Assembly (NCBI GenBank): GCA_036937835.1
Contig: CM072861.1
Location: 22,620,001 to 22,684,000 of the forward strand
DNA length: 64,000 bases
Direction: 5' to 3'
Source: Pampus argenteus
Lineage: Eukaryota > Chordata > Actinopteri > Scombriformes > Stromateidae
This document shows, piece after piece, positions 26,501 to 36,557 of the stretch. The notes beneath the pieces were generated by a model. That model searched no databases. It had not been told where the DNA came from and was given only the letters and a program-made list of their open reading frames with translations. The stretch's first letter is position 1; every line of letters starts with the position of its first letter. The position numbers and the translations under genes were made by a program.

Positions 26501-28698
26501 TACAGCAAATATACACATCACTTATTTTATTAATATTAATTAGTTCACTTCTCTAGTAGATACACAACTGTTTGCTTAATCATTTACCGTATCAACTTTA
26601 TTGTGAATCTATTCTGTTTTTTTAATTATTCTCTCAATTAATTGATTATTTCTTGCTCAATTAGATGAAAAAACTGCTAATCGTTGTTCCCATGGTGATG
26701 ACTTCAAGTTGTCAACAGACCCAAACCCAAAGATAAAAGAAAATTTGCAAATCTTCACTATTTAACAGCTTCTTGATAAATTACTTCAAATATTGATAGA
26801 TTATCAATTAATGCTATTAATTTTCTGTTGAATTGTTCCTCCACTAAACATCAGTGGTGGTTCTGTCTTCTCTGCAGGTGATGTGTAGGTGTGTTGGGAA
26901 GAAGCTGAGTAACAGAAGCACACTCACTCTTGGGTTCGTTCAGCGTGACCGACTCGATGAAGTTAAGCGGAGTCATGTAGAGCTGACCCTCATACTCAAC
27001 AGAACTGAACAGGCGAAATCTGTTTTCATAGGACGACATGTACACGTCTCCATCATCCAGGCCGTAGGTCCTGGCCTGTAAAACACACACACACACACAC
27101 ACACTCATGAAATATTACAAATCATATCAACAGTGATAATACTGTCTGAAAGATGCTTTTTATCAAATCCACAGAAGCTTTTCTTGTCACGAAAAGCCTC
27201 GCTCACACGGAACAACAAAGAGGCCCGTGCTTTAATTCAGTAATGGGGCGCATGTTATGTCAGCCCTATTTGTCATCCCTGTGCACCAGATAATGCCCCT
27301 ACAAATGTTCAAACCCAGCCACATCTGAAGGCTGGATTGGTGAAGACAGAGTGGATCTCTCTGTCAGGTGGCGCGGTGCCAGGTCCACTGGGCACTGAGC
27401 AAACACCCGGGGAATGTGTGCCCCCCTCTGCTTAACCATTAAACCCCCTCTAACCACCCCCGCCTCTCATCAAATGTCAGCCCCTCTGCCAAGCCCCAGT
27501 GTCCAGTTTCCTGTGTCCCTGGATTCCTGCTGCCTGTGGACACCAGTGAAGGTTAGCTCCTCTCCTAACTGCAGATATGAAATAAGGAATCTGCTCGAGT
27601 GGGACATGTACAAACCGGACCTTATTTACATGTTTACAATGTTGTTTATTTCTACTGTGATCCGTGAAAGTCTTATCAACAACGTCCACAGCATGTCTGA
27701 GATAAAGAGGTTTAGAAGTGCTGCTGTGTAATACGGACATATATATATATATATACACATGGTGCAAAATATCTTTAACAGCTGCTGCAATGCAAACAGT
27801 GACAACCAGTATAAATCTATTAATCAATTAGTGACTCAACATGAAATCGTGCAGTTAACGCTTCAGATGAATCGTTTAGGACATTTATCATTTGCTGAAC
27901 AGATAACCCAAAATCTGAATAATTGTTGCAGCCTTATTTATCATGTTTGGATTTTTTTAACTGATTAACTGATTAAACTGTTACTGGACAAAATAACTGG
28001 AACATCTGAACCGAAAACATCAACAATCCAAAGTACGGCTTCAGAAACTGCATCATATTCAAATAAACACATGTCACTCTGTTTCTATACTATCAGCTGT
28101 TTTTTTTCTAAATAATGTAAATAAAATAAATGTTTACACAAATAAGCTTGTACACTTGATCATCATTTGCATGAGGTTATCACTGAATAGAGAGGTGAAA
28201 AACATGCAGACTAAACCTTTAGTTATGGCAGCTACGAGGTCACGTGATCTTCGACGCCTTTTTTTGACCATTTTGCCATTTCAGCACCAAAGGTCGCGGA
28301 TAGCTCCTCGTAATTTCACGTGCACGACATGACGCCATTATTCAGATGTTGTGTAGTTTAAATGAGTTGATTGTTTTTTGTTTGTTTGTTTGTTTGTGCA
28401 GATACATGTCAGCAGCTTCATTAAGGCATCACTGTACCTTGTCTGTGGCGGAAACTGATGGCAACGCCAGATGCAAGAGTCGAGCTTCGACATGGTTCGC
28501 AGGTCCCGAGCGTCCACCGACAACCGAGCTGCTGTGATGATGATAATAATAATAATAATAATAACACGCACCGGAAACTCCAGCTGCGGTAACTTTCAGC
28601 GCTTTCGTCGCCTTTGAGGATGTTTGTTTCCGCGCCGTAAACGTCCCGGTTTTGGAGCTGTTGGTGAATGACGGGATGAGCCTACGCAGGGCAGCCAT
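15480..28698 (-). CDS. micu3: Mitochondrial calcium uptake protein MICU3 (EF-hand family)
   Basis: EF-hand regulator of the mitochondrial calcium uniporter, in the intermembrane space. Exons: 28698-28438, 27075-26928, 25138-25107, 24937-24859, 22434-22387, 22285-22203, 22106-22035, 18515-18427, 18207-18036, 16804-16696, 16547-16390 and 15548-15480. They give 1320 nt, or 439 aa, in continuous phase. Residues 1-87 are basic and Ser/Thr-rich (a likely mitochondrial targeting region) with a Tyr7-His3 run. Two canonical EF loops are visible: DADGNEMVDKRE (203-214) and DEDHDDKLSHKE (392-403). Between them are FRSFFQFLNNLEDF and related MICU helices. The C terminus FTSFRSCMKKELSGK resembles the mammalian end. 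It is shorter than the roughly 530-aa human protein, mainly because of a shorter N terminus and an absent segment between exons 7 and 8. Divergent from fgf20. Confidence 0.94.
15864..16082. mobile_element. Degenerate hAT-type MITE, 219 bp
   Basis: A short non-coding element in the last micu3 intron. It opens CAATGGTGGAAGAAGTGCTC and closes with TTACTTTGCATCACTA, forming imperfect terminal inverted repeats. Near-identical 8-bp flanks ATTGTGCA (15856-15863) and ATTGTGTA (16083-16090) look like a hAT target-site duplication. The interior (AAAGTAGCATGAAATGGAAA, AAGTACAAGTACCTCA) matches, from memory, a very common teleost dispersed repeat built of AAGTACTT-type phrases. No ORF, so non-autonomous. 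Confidence 0.75.
16312..16356. repeat. GAG microsatellite beside the micu3 exon 11 donor
   Basis: About 14 GAG/GGA units lie in the last micu3 intron, about 35 bp downstream of the exon 11 splice donor at 16389-16388. On the transcribed strand it is a CTC-rich polypyrimidine tract. Confidence 0.9.
20288..20576. repeat. GT and CA microsatellites in micu3 intron 7
   Basis: A GT run at 20290-20324 and a CA run at 20541-20575 lie within the 3.5-kb intron between micu3 exons 7 and 8. No exon is seen around them. Confidence 0.9.
21380..21600. mobile_element. Candidate dispersed-repeat fragment
   Basis: The phrases AGACTTCATATAAAGATGGA and CGCCCCCTGGTGGCCGGCTG, followed by CAGTATAGGTCATAAA, resemble from memory a repeat scattered through many percomorph genomes. 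No terminal repeats or ORF could be defined, so the class is unknown and the boundaries are approximate. Confidence 0.4.
21742..21801. repeat. 15-bp tandem repeat, four copies
   Basis: Four consecutive 15-bp units of the form TGTCC-CGCC-GACGT start at 21742, 21757, 21772 and 21787. The middle two are nearly identical and the outer two diverged. The unit is GC-rich within an AT-rich intron of micu3. Confidence 0.75.
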
Positions 28699-29550
28699 GG
28701 CTGTTTACACTGCGCGTGGTAACCGGTAACGCGCAGCGGAGCAGCGCGAGACGCCTGCTGCTCCGAGCTCGCGAGACATGCCGTGAGCATTTCAAGTCGC
28801 TCCGGGATTAAAGGGCGTCAAATTCCTGACATGTTGAAATCTATGAAATAAACATAGAAACAGTCACTGAAATATGTTTTAATGGAAAGTGGGTGAATTT
28901 TTTAAGAGTTTTGTGGGTTTATTTTGAATTTTTTAATGATGTAAGTGTAAAATCACAGAAGACCATCAACTCTCTCCCCTTAGGACTCTGATTTTATGCC
29001 TTGGGAGAAGGAAAAAAAAAATCCCTGCCAGGGCACGTCTGAACTGTGACAGCCCCGCCCCGTTACTAGTCCTGTGGTTTTGCACCTGCCTCACCACTCC
29101 TGCCACTTTGAGCGCAAAACCTCCAGGAGCTCCTTCACCTGCACTGCAGCGTTTCCTCAGCACTTCATACTGAATCCCGCTGGACCCACTGAGGCATCAC
29201 CATGCGCTATGAACAGGTGAGCAACATGAGGGCTGTCTGAGGCACCAAACTGCAGCCTAAATCCCAGCTGATGAAGACGCAGCTTTAAAAAAACAAACAA
29301 ACAAACAAAACAAAACAAAAACAAGAGGAATCAGTGGTGCAGCCAGAAGCGGAGATTTTCTGAGTGTTTCATGTCAGAGGAGAGAGAAATCCACGCGTCC
29401 GTGTGTCCTTGCACAACGGGGACATGTGCTAAGTAACGGAGGAGGTGGACGTAAACATGCAATAAGTGACAGCGGCAACCAGGTAGCCGACTACGCAAGA
29501 GCCTCCCTCCGGACCTCCTCGCTGAACTTTACCCGCTGCGGTTTGCCGCG
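28699..29550. promoter_or_regulatory. Shared upstream interval of divergent micu3 and fgf20
   Basis: Only 852 bp separate the micu3 start (28698, minus) from the fgf20 start (29551, plus), so both promoters and 5' UTRs must lie here or in undetected upstream exons. The micu3-proximal 120 bp is rich in CpG (GCGCG, CGCGAG), consistent with a housekeeping promoter. No TATA box was identified with confidence. Confidence 0.65.
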
Positions 29551-30527
29551 ATGGCTGCTGCCGCTGCTGCCGCTGCTGCTGCTGCTGCTCTGGGGGAAGT
29601 TGGAGGCGTTTTGCACGGCATTGATGGTATCACTCACGTCGGGTCCCATTTCCTCCTGACCCCACTTGGGGACAGTCCGACCCTGCTGGGGGAGCAGCTC
29701 ATAACCGGGGACCGGCTCTCCTGGAGCACCCCGACGGATTTAACGCACCTCAAAGGGATTCTCAGGAGGAGACAGTTGTACTGCAGGACTGGATTTCACC
29801 TGGAAATACTTCCGGATGGCACCGTGCAAGGGACGAGAAAGGACCACAGTCGTTCTGGTAATTATTATTAAATATATATATAAGTGCATCATTATTATAA
29901 GAATATAGAAATAATAAACTATTATGAGTAACAATGCTGTAGTATATTCCTGCTCTTTTGCACCATAAGTGACGCAGCTTACTTGTGATTTTTGAGCTTC
30001 TTTCTTTCATCTTTGTCAAAGTCTGTACAGAACAACTGTGTTATTCTTCTTCAGGTATTTTGGAATTCATAAGCCTTGCTGTTGGCTTGATAAGCATTAG
30101 AGGGGTGGACAGTGGACTCTATCTGGGGATGAATGACAAAGGAGAGCTGTATGGCTCTGTAAGTATGATTTATTGTTTATTCCTGCTTTTCAAAAATCAT
30201 CCTTTTTTTTTTTGTTTCTGCTTATCAGAAAGAGAAAATCATCATCCAGGACGTCTCTTATGTTGTCGCATTTGTTTTCAGGAAAAGCTCACAGCTGAAT
30301 GCGTCTTCAGGGAGCAGTTTGAGGAGAACTGGTACAACACATACTCCTCCAACCTCTACAAACACGGAGACAAAGGGACGCGGTACTTTGTGGCGTTAAA
30401 CAAAGATGGGACACCAAGGGACGGGACTAAATCCAGGCGACACCAGAAATTTACACACTTCTTGCCCAGGCCTGTGGACCCTGATCGTGTGCCAGAGCTG
30501 TACAGGGATATCCTGGGACACAGCTGA
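29551..30527 (+). CDS. fgf20: Fibroblast growth factor 20
   Basis: Secreted FGF9/16/20-subfamily ligand for FGF receptors. Three exons, 29551-29857, 30055-30158 and 30282-30527, give 657 nt or 218 aa (human about 211). The middle exon is 104 bp, the size typical of FGF genes. The start ATG is followed by 12 consecutive Ala codons, then LGEVGGVL and VGSHFLL. The beta-trefoil core starts about residue 70 with LRRRQLYCRTGFHLEILPDG. It continues through GILEFISLAVGLISIRGVDS and GLYLGMNDKGELYGS to REQFEENWYNTYSSNLYKHG and ends FTHFLPRPVDPDRVPELYRD. No cleavable signal peptide is evident, as in FGF9/20 relatives, which use an internal hydrophobic segment. Whether this is the teleost a or b copy cannot be settled here. 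Confidence 0.97.
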
Positions 30528-31272
30528 GACCTGCGGAGGGTTGGTTCAGATCAGGAATAGCTGCTGCAGCTCTCGCAGGCAGGGAGTAGAGAGAGAAGAG
30601 GGACGCAGGCGGGGATGTGGCCAGTGCAGGCTGGCGGACAGCAGCCCGACCAGCAGGGATAAAGGCACCGTGGGCCTCTTCCAGGAATGCACGGGCCGTC
30701 TCTCAGCAGAATGTCTGACTCTGTCAGCCGGGCACGCTCGACATGAGGGGGTCGTTTGTTTCATTGGACGGACGACCCTAGAAGTACCTGCGTGGAATAG
30801 GAGACGGATGGGAAACAGAGGTGAATGGTCAGGGAGCATCTCCTCTGGTCGGACGGAGACGTCGGCGGACGTGGAGTCTGTGGGAATCATTTTTATCTGG
30901 TGTCAGAGAGTTTAGTTCAGAAGGACTTTGAAGGAAATCAGTTTTGTTTTTTTTTCTTTTCTAATCTGTGTCTAGACCTGTTTTGAAAAGAGAGCATTTA
31001 TTTATTCATTTTAGATGCATATATTTATGTTATATATTTATTTATTTGAGAATATATTTTTTACAGTTAGATACAAGCAATATAGGTAGAAAAAAAAAAC
31101 CCCAACTAGAAATTGTATCACTGACTGTATCATTATGTCTCCACAATACTGTAATACGACCAAAAATATGAAACATATTGGCAAAAACAGTCATCCATAT
31201 CCCAACATGCATTTTATCACTATATGGCAACTGTGAATCAAGTTTTTTTTTTGCTTTTTTCTTTTTGATTTG

Positions 31273-31308
<36 letters not shown>

Positions 31309-31400
31309 CCAAACTACTGTTACACGTGTCACAAACAGAATCTAAAGTCAACAAACTGAAAACTAAAGATTCATGTCAAACAATAAATCTATCAGAATGT
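30528..31400 (+). other. fgf20: fgf20 3' untranslated region (inferred), AU-rich
   Basis: After the stop, about 450 bp of mixed sequence is followed by AU-rich DNA with overlapping ATTTA motifs (about 30998-31050) and an ATT microsatellite at 31274-31305. A possible AATAAA lies at about 31382. ATTTA clusters are typical instability elements of growth-factor mRNAs. Confidence 0.5.
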
Positions 31401-34400
31401 GATCAGCATGTTTTGTTTTTTATTTAAATTTTCTACCAATGATCAGAGATGAAGATATTTTGTTATGTGTCCACTCACAACAACCAGATATTTACTTTTT
31501 AATAGATGTTAAAAGAAGTATATTTTTTTTTACTGGTTGCCTTTTTGTCTTTCAGAGTTTAAACATATAAACCTGCTTACGAGCTCAATGTTGTCTTTCT
31601 TTATGGACGCCATAACGCCGCGGTACGAGTCGCTCAGACCCGATGCATAAAAACTTCAAAGCTTCCCTCCGTGAATCCTGTGAATGCAGCGGCCGCACAA
31701 CAAGAAGAGATCAGGGCCAAATAAAATCTGACCTTTAGCTCCGGCCCAGCAAGTTAGCAGCTGTATAAAACTGGAGGTCAGAGCGATAAGGATTTAAGTA
31801 ACCTCTGCTGACAGTTTCAGGGTTGTGCAGTTGGAAATGTCATATTAAACAGTGGAAGTGAAGGCAGCATCTCCACTATAGTGGATAGATTTACACTTTT
31901 ATAATAGTCAGATGCACACATGAGCATTCATACATGTTTTGTCTTGCTGTGATCTTTCCTCCTGTTAATACTGACCATTAACAGATCTCTTCATGATGCT
32001 TTCACTGTCCAAATATAGGAGGATATTTTCTAACACTTAAGCAAGCACAACTTGTTCCAGTGTTCATTTGGGCTCCTGTTTGTTGTTTTAAGACAAGCTT
32101 GAAAAAAAAATGCGAAGCTATCCTTTAAAAATGTTTTATGCAAACATTGTCTTACTGTTTTATCTTTTTTAAGCGACAGCTGAATTAATCCCTAACAAGT
32201 TCGCTATCTTATAATATCTGTGCACAGTTTCCTCCACGGTTGTGAGCAGATCTGTGTTGGAGCATGAAAGCTCAGCCTGTGATCTCAGCGTGTGTGTGTG
32301 ATGGCGAGCCAGGGAGGGTGTCTCGATGCACAGAGTCAACCCCCAGCTGCCAACTCTCTCTCTCTCTTGTCTACAGCGTGATACTGTGGGACTTTCCCCC
32401 ACCTGCACACACACCTTGAACATCAACACGCTTCTGTCGTCGATTAATGACAGCATCCAGAGCGTATTATAACCTGGCATGCACGTGGACATCCCCTGTC
32501 CACCGTGCATGTGCCTATTACAACATGAAAAAAAAAAAAAAAAAAAGGATTGCTTGGCGTGCTTGTTTTTGCAAAGATACCGTCACTCTTCGCCTTTTCT
32601 TTAGCTTCACACAAAACTCAGCGAGCAACAGAAGTGATGGATGTCTTCATTCCTGTTGCAATACTGTAAAAGTTGTTTTTCCCGGTGCTGCAATATATCC
32701 AAATAAAAGCTTCAGTACAGATCTCCCCGTTACCTTTGTGGCCATGAAAAGCATACTTTGTGCAAATCTAAGAGCCCCCTCGACATTTTGAAGGTCATCT
32801 TTCTAAACACACTGGGAAATCTTGACTCGTGTTACCCGATGCCCAGAAGTGCTCTTTGGCACTTGTTTAACCAATGTTTTTGGAGTCTACCCGGCCCTGA
32901 GACAGATGCTTTTGTTCCACCTACTCCACCTCCTCCAGGTGGTCTGTGGCTCCTGGCTGAAAACACTTAAACCCCTCATCCGCACCCACTCCGAAGGCCG
33001 TCTCACACGCTTAATGGACGCTCCCTGACTTTCATCACCTCCTCAGCAGCAGCCTTAAAGGGTCTCTCTCTCTTTCTCTTTTTCTATCTCTCGAGGAAAC
33101 CCAATCAAGTGTGTATATGTGTGTGTGTGTGTGTGTGGCATGGGTCCACAGGCAGGTGTGGAAGTCAGTGATCTTCCGCGTCTATCTTCGCAGTCCGGTC
33201 AGACAGTGCAGGTGTTCCCTCAGCACTCTGATCTCAGCCCTGCTGTTTGTCAGCTGGAGATATGCTTTAGCAAGAGGGAGGGTGGAAATATAGCCTATAG
33301 GCTTTGTTGTCTGCCCCCAATTATCAGAGAGCATAATTTCTATATTTAGAAGTTGGGGAAGACAAGGGAGGTGCCGAGAAGCTCACCTGTCGCTCTAAAG
33401 CCGTGGCCACTTCTAAAGAGTGTGTTTGCCCAGGGATGGTGTCTGCAGCTTTGTGTCATTTGAATCCTGCAACTATTGATTTCAGGCTCTTTGTTGTTTG
33501 TTTATTCCTTAGTAAATTGCCGTGCGCACAAATTATGAGCTGCATGTGTGTTTATAGGGATTACAGCAGCAGTGTAAGTATAGCGTTATCCACTTGATAT
33601 TTTTTGGAGTCCAGTGAGAGGTATTCAGGAAAGATCTGCAAACCAGTGGCTCCAAATATCATCAATCAAGTCCATCAGTTCATGATTTGTGACCAAAAAA
33701 AACAACAAAAAAACAAAAACACAATCATCCTTCACACTTTTGCAGCATTGTGTTTGAGTTCAATCATTTTTTAGTGTCATATCTAAGAGGATTTCGTGGT
33801 CTGCCTTCTGCAAGCGGCAATTAAAGCAGCATACCTGATTTACTGACACCTCACATCCCAAGCTGTCAGCTCCAGTGGAAAATATGCTCCTCTGTTTGCA
33901 TCTCCATGGAGACATTAGTGGAAAACAACTATGTTTAGGTGTTGTAGGGGAACAGAAACATTTTTTATTTAAAAAACTAGTAGAAGAAGAAGCTGGGACA
34001 CTGTCATTTCTGCAGAGTTTAGTGTCTTATGAGGCATATATAGTGAACAACACGCTGACAGTGTTTTAACTCAAAGGATGTGAACACACAGTACCTGAGG
34101 GAGGCTGAGCAGAGAAACCACACAGCTGCCATCTGCAGCACACAGATACAGAGGCAGGTACACAGGATGTATATTATATAACACATACAGTATAATATAC
34201 CATCATATTTATGTAGATGACATTGTTATGTGTAACTATAGAGATGTGGACAGTTTTGATCCACTGTTTTTGGTTGATAAAATGAAAAAAATAATAAAAA
34301 TAATATAAATTCAATTAAATTGTTACTTGTTACTTTACAAATTAAGATTTTACATTAAAAATATAATTGGTTCAGAAAATATGCAGCATTGCAGCAGATT

Positions 34401-34905
34401 AAATAATAATAATCCAATAATATAGTATATAATTAGTCTAAATCTAACAGGGGTCTTTTTTGCAGCTATAATGTACTCAAAGCTCAAAGCAGATGCAGAT
34501 AAACACTTTAAAAAAAAGACGTATTTATCCTTTAAAAGAACATATTTTTCTAAAGAGGCCCTGTCATGATATCAGACTATTTCCTCTAATAGTTTATAAG
34601 CTTCTGAAATTTTGCATCACAGACTCTTTAAGCTCTAAACACCTCATGCTGTAACCCCCTCCAGCTGCTCACATCTGCTGACCAACAGCGGTGAGCGAGT
34701 CCCTCTGGAGCCGCCGTGTCACCCCTTCCTCTGGCCCATGTGTGTGTCCACATTACGGAGTCACAAATTAGGTCTTGACATTTGGGCACCATAATTGCCC
34801 CCCCCTGAAAAGCATGAGGCATCAATTAGGCTCTCAGCACCATGACAGGTTATCCCTACAGGACATAATCACCCTGCTGGACCGCTCGGTTGGATTTCCC
34901 TGCCA

Positions 34906-34939
<34 letters not shown>

Positions 34940-35589
34940 TCTACTTCAGTGGTGAATTTTTGGTAGCAATACAGCCTGAATTTGTCAACACGATGTAAAA
35001 TCACGACGTGACATTTTCAAAAAAATAAATAAATAATCATTTGTGTGTGATAATGACTGCGTGGAGGCCTCGCTGGAGGAGTGGCAGTCGGTCTCAGGGT
35101 GCATAGATCCCTTTGATTTCCCCGACTCCGCTGCCGCCTGACAGTTTCTGCTCCCACAGGGCGTAGCGATCTTTAGGGTCAGAAAAAAAGGTCAATTGGT
35201 TCATTTCCATAGCTTCCACTTTAAACATTCTTGTAGGCTTTGGAAGCAATTCAATCAGCAGTGAAAACACGAGTTAGCAGCGTTGAAATTAACAGCCGTC
35301 GTTAGCGATGCGGCGTACTCATAAAACAAGATGGATGTATCCCGCAGAGGAATACAACGTGAACTGTGTGTCGCTCTGCGGGATTTGCCTGTTTGTTTTT
35401 CAGTGCTGAGATATATTACACATAATAGGCACAGTATTTACTCTGAATGTCAACTGAATACATTCAAAAGCTTGAGAGTGATGAGGACTGTCGTTTATCT
35501 TTAAGTCTGTTTGGTGTTGTGAGATGGTGGATGATGACTTTACGTAGTTAGATTTCATATTAATTATTTGGTTTTATGGGCAAATATAC

Positions 35590-35960
35590 AAACAGTTGAT
35601 CAAGCAACATCATTCGTCTGGAGTTTGCATTTTGGCCATCGCCAGTGACGAACACGGTGGAGCTAACCTTTACATTAGAGCTAGCCATGCCCTAAAGCAT
35701 ACCCTGCTTTGTCACCTGTTTTACTCTAAATGGGACCATAATTTACAAAATGAACATCACGATGTATTGAAGCTAGCAATTGACACCATGAACACGTTAG
35801 GAAAATGTTTATTTAGGTAACAGATCGAGTGAGAAGTAGGGTCAATTTCTCACAGACTTCTATATAATCTGACTTCTTTTTTGCAGCCAGTGGAGTCGCC
35901 CCCTGTTGGCTATTAGGAAGAATGCAGGTTTAATATCACTTCTGCATTGGCTTCACTTCC
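35590..35960. mobile_element. Candidate degenerate dispersed repeat
   Basis: Contains AGTGAGAAGTAGGGTCA, CACAGACTTCTATATAATC, CAGTGGAGTCGCCCCCTG and TTGGCTATTAGGAAGAATGC in order. From memory this order recurs in many teleost intergenic repeats. No intact ORF and no clear termini, so class and exact ends are undetermined. Confidence 0.5.
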
Positions 35961-36212
35961 CTTCACTCTTGTTTCCAGAAACAGCGGGCGGCTGCTTGCA
36001 TTGAAAATAGCTCTAATGAACTCACTGTACACGACCTGCTCAGTACTAAACATCTGAAAGACAAGGTTAGCAACCAGTTGGTTGATATAAAGGAGAAGCT
36101 CTGAAGTTGGTGGAGAACATATACTGAGCTAAAAGGACTTAGAAACATGACTTCAAATGCTAATGTTGTTCTGTGTAATTAGGCAATTGTTAACTCATCG
36201 TAACGACTACAT

Positions 36213-36557
36213 CGGTCCCTCCAGGAAAATGCAATCTTGTGACGGAAACCAGGAAATTGTGATTTTTCGATTTCAATAATTAATATGCGAGATTGCCGCA
36301 TTAAATGTCTGAATCAACAGGCTGCTATCTCATGTGACAACTTGCGTCATTGCAGCACACAGGAAGTGATTACATATGACTCTTTTTTTTTGTTTTTGTT
36401 TTGCTTGCAATTTTTCCTAATTAGCACAATTTTACAAACAAAAAGAGCACAAAAGTTGTAACGCAACGTAAATTGTGTTGCAACTTTTGAGAAAAGCTGT
36501 TACAAATCCAGCATTTTTATCTCTAATAATCACCAAAATAAAATCCTGGTGGGAGTG
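36213..36557. mobile_element. Candidate small DNA transposon with imperfect inverted termini
   Basis: The left end carries TCCCTCCAGGA (36216-36226). The right end carries TCCTGGTGGGA (36544-36554), whose reverse complement is TCCCACCAGGA, so 10 of 11 bases pair as terminal inverted repeats. The roughly 345-bp interior is AT-rich and non-coding. I could not identify a clear target-site duplication, so the family is not assigned. Confidence 0.5.

Noticed and set aside
29201..29215. Possible upstream mini-exon (ATG CGC TAT GAA CAG then GTGAGC) before fgf20
   Set aside because: Its splice phase (0) does not fit fgf20 exon 2 (needs phase 1), and the exon 1 start at 29551 gives a complete protein.
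30406..30915. 169-codon ORF overlapping the fgf20 last exon
   Set aside because: It is a shifted frame of fgf20 running into the 3' UTR; the FGF frame has the conserved core.
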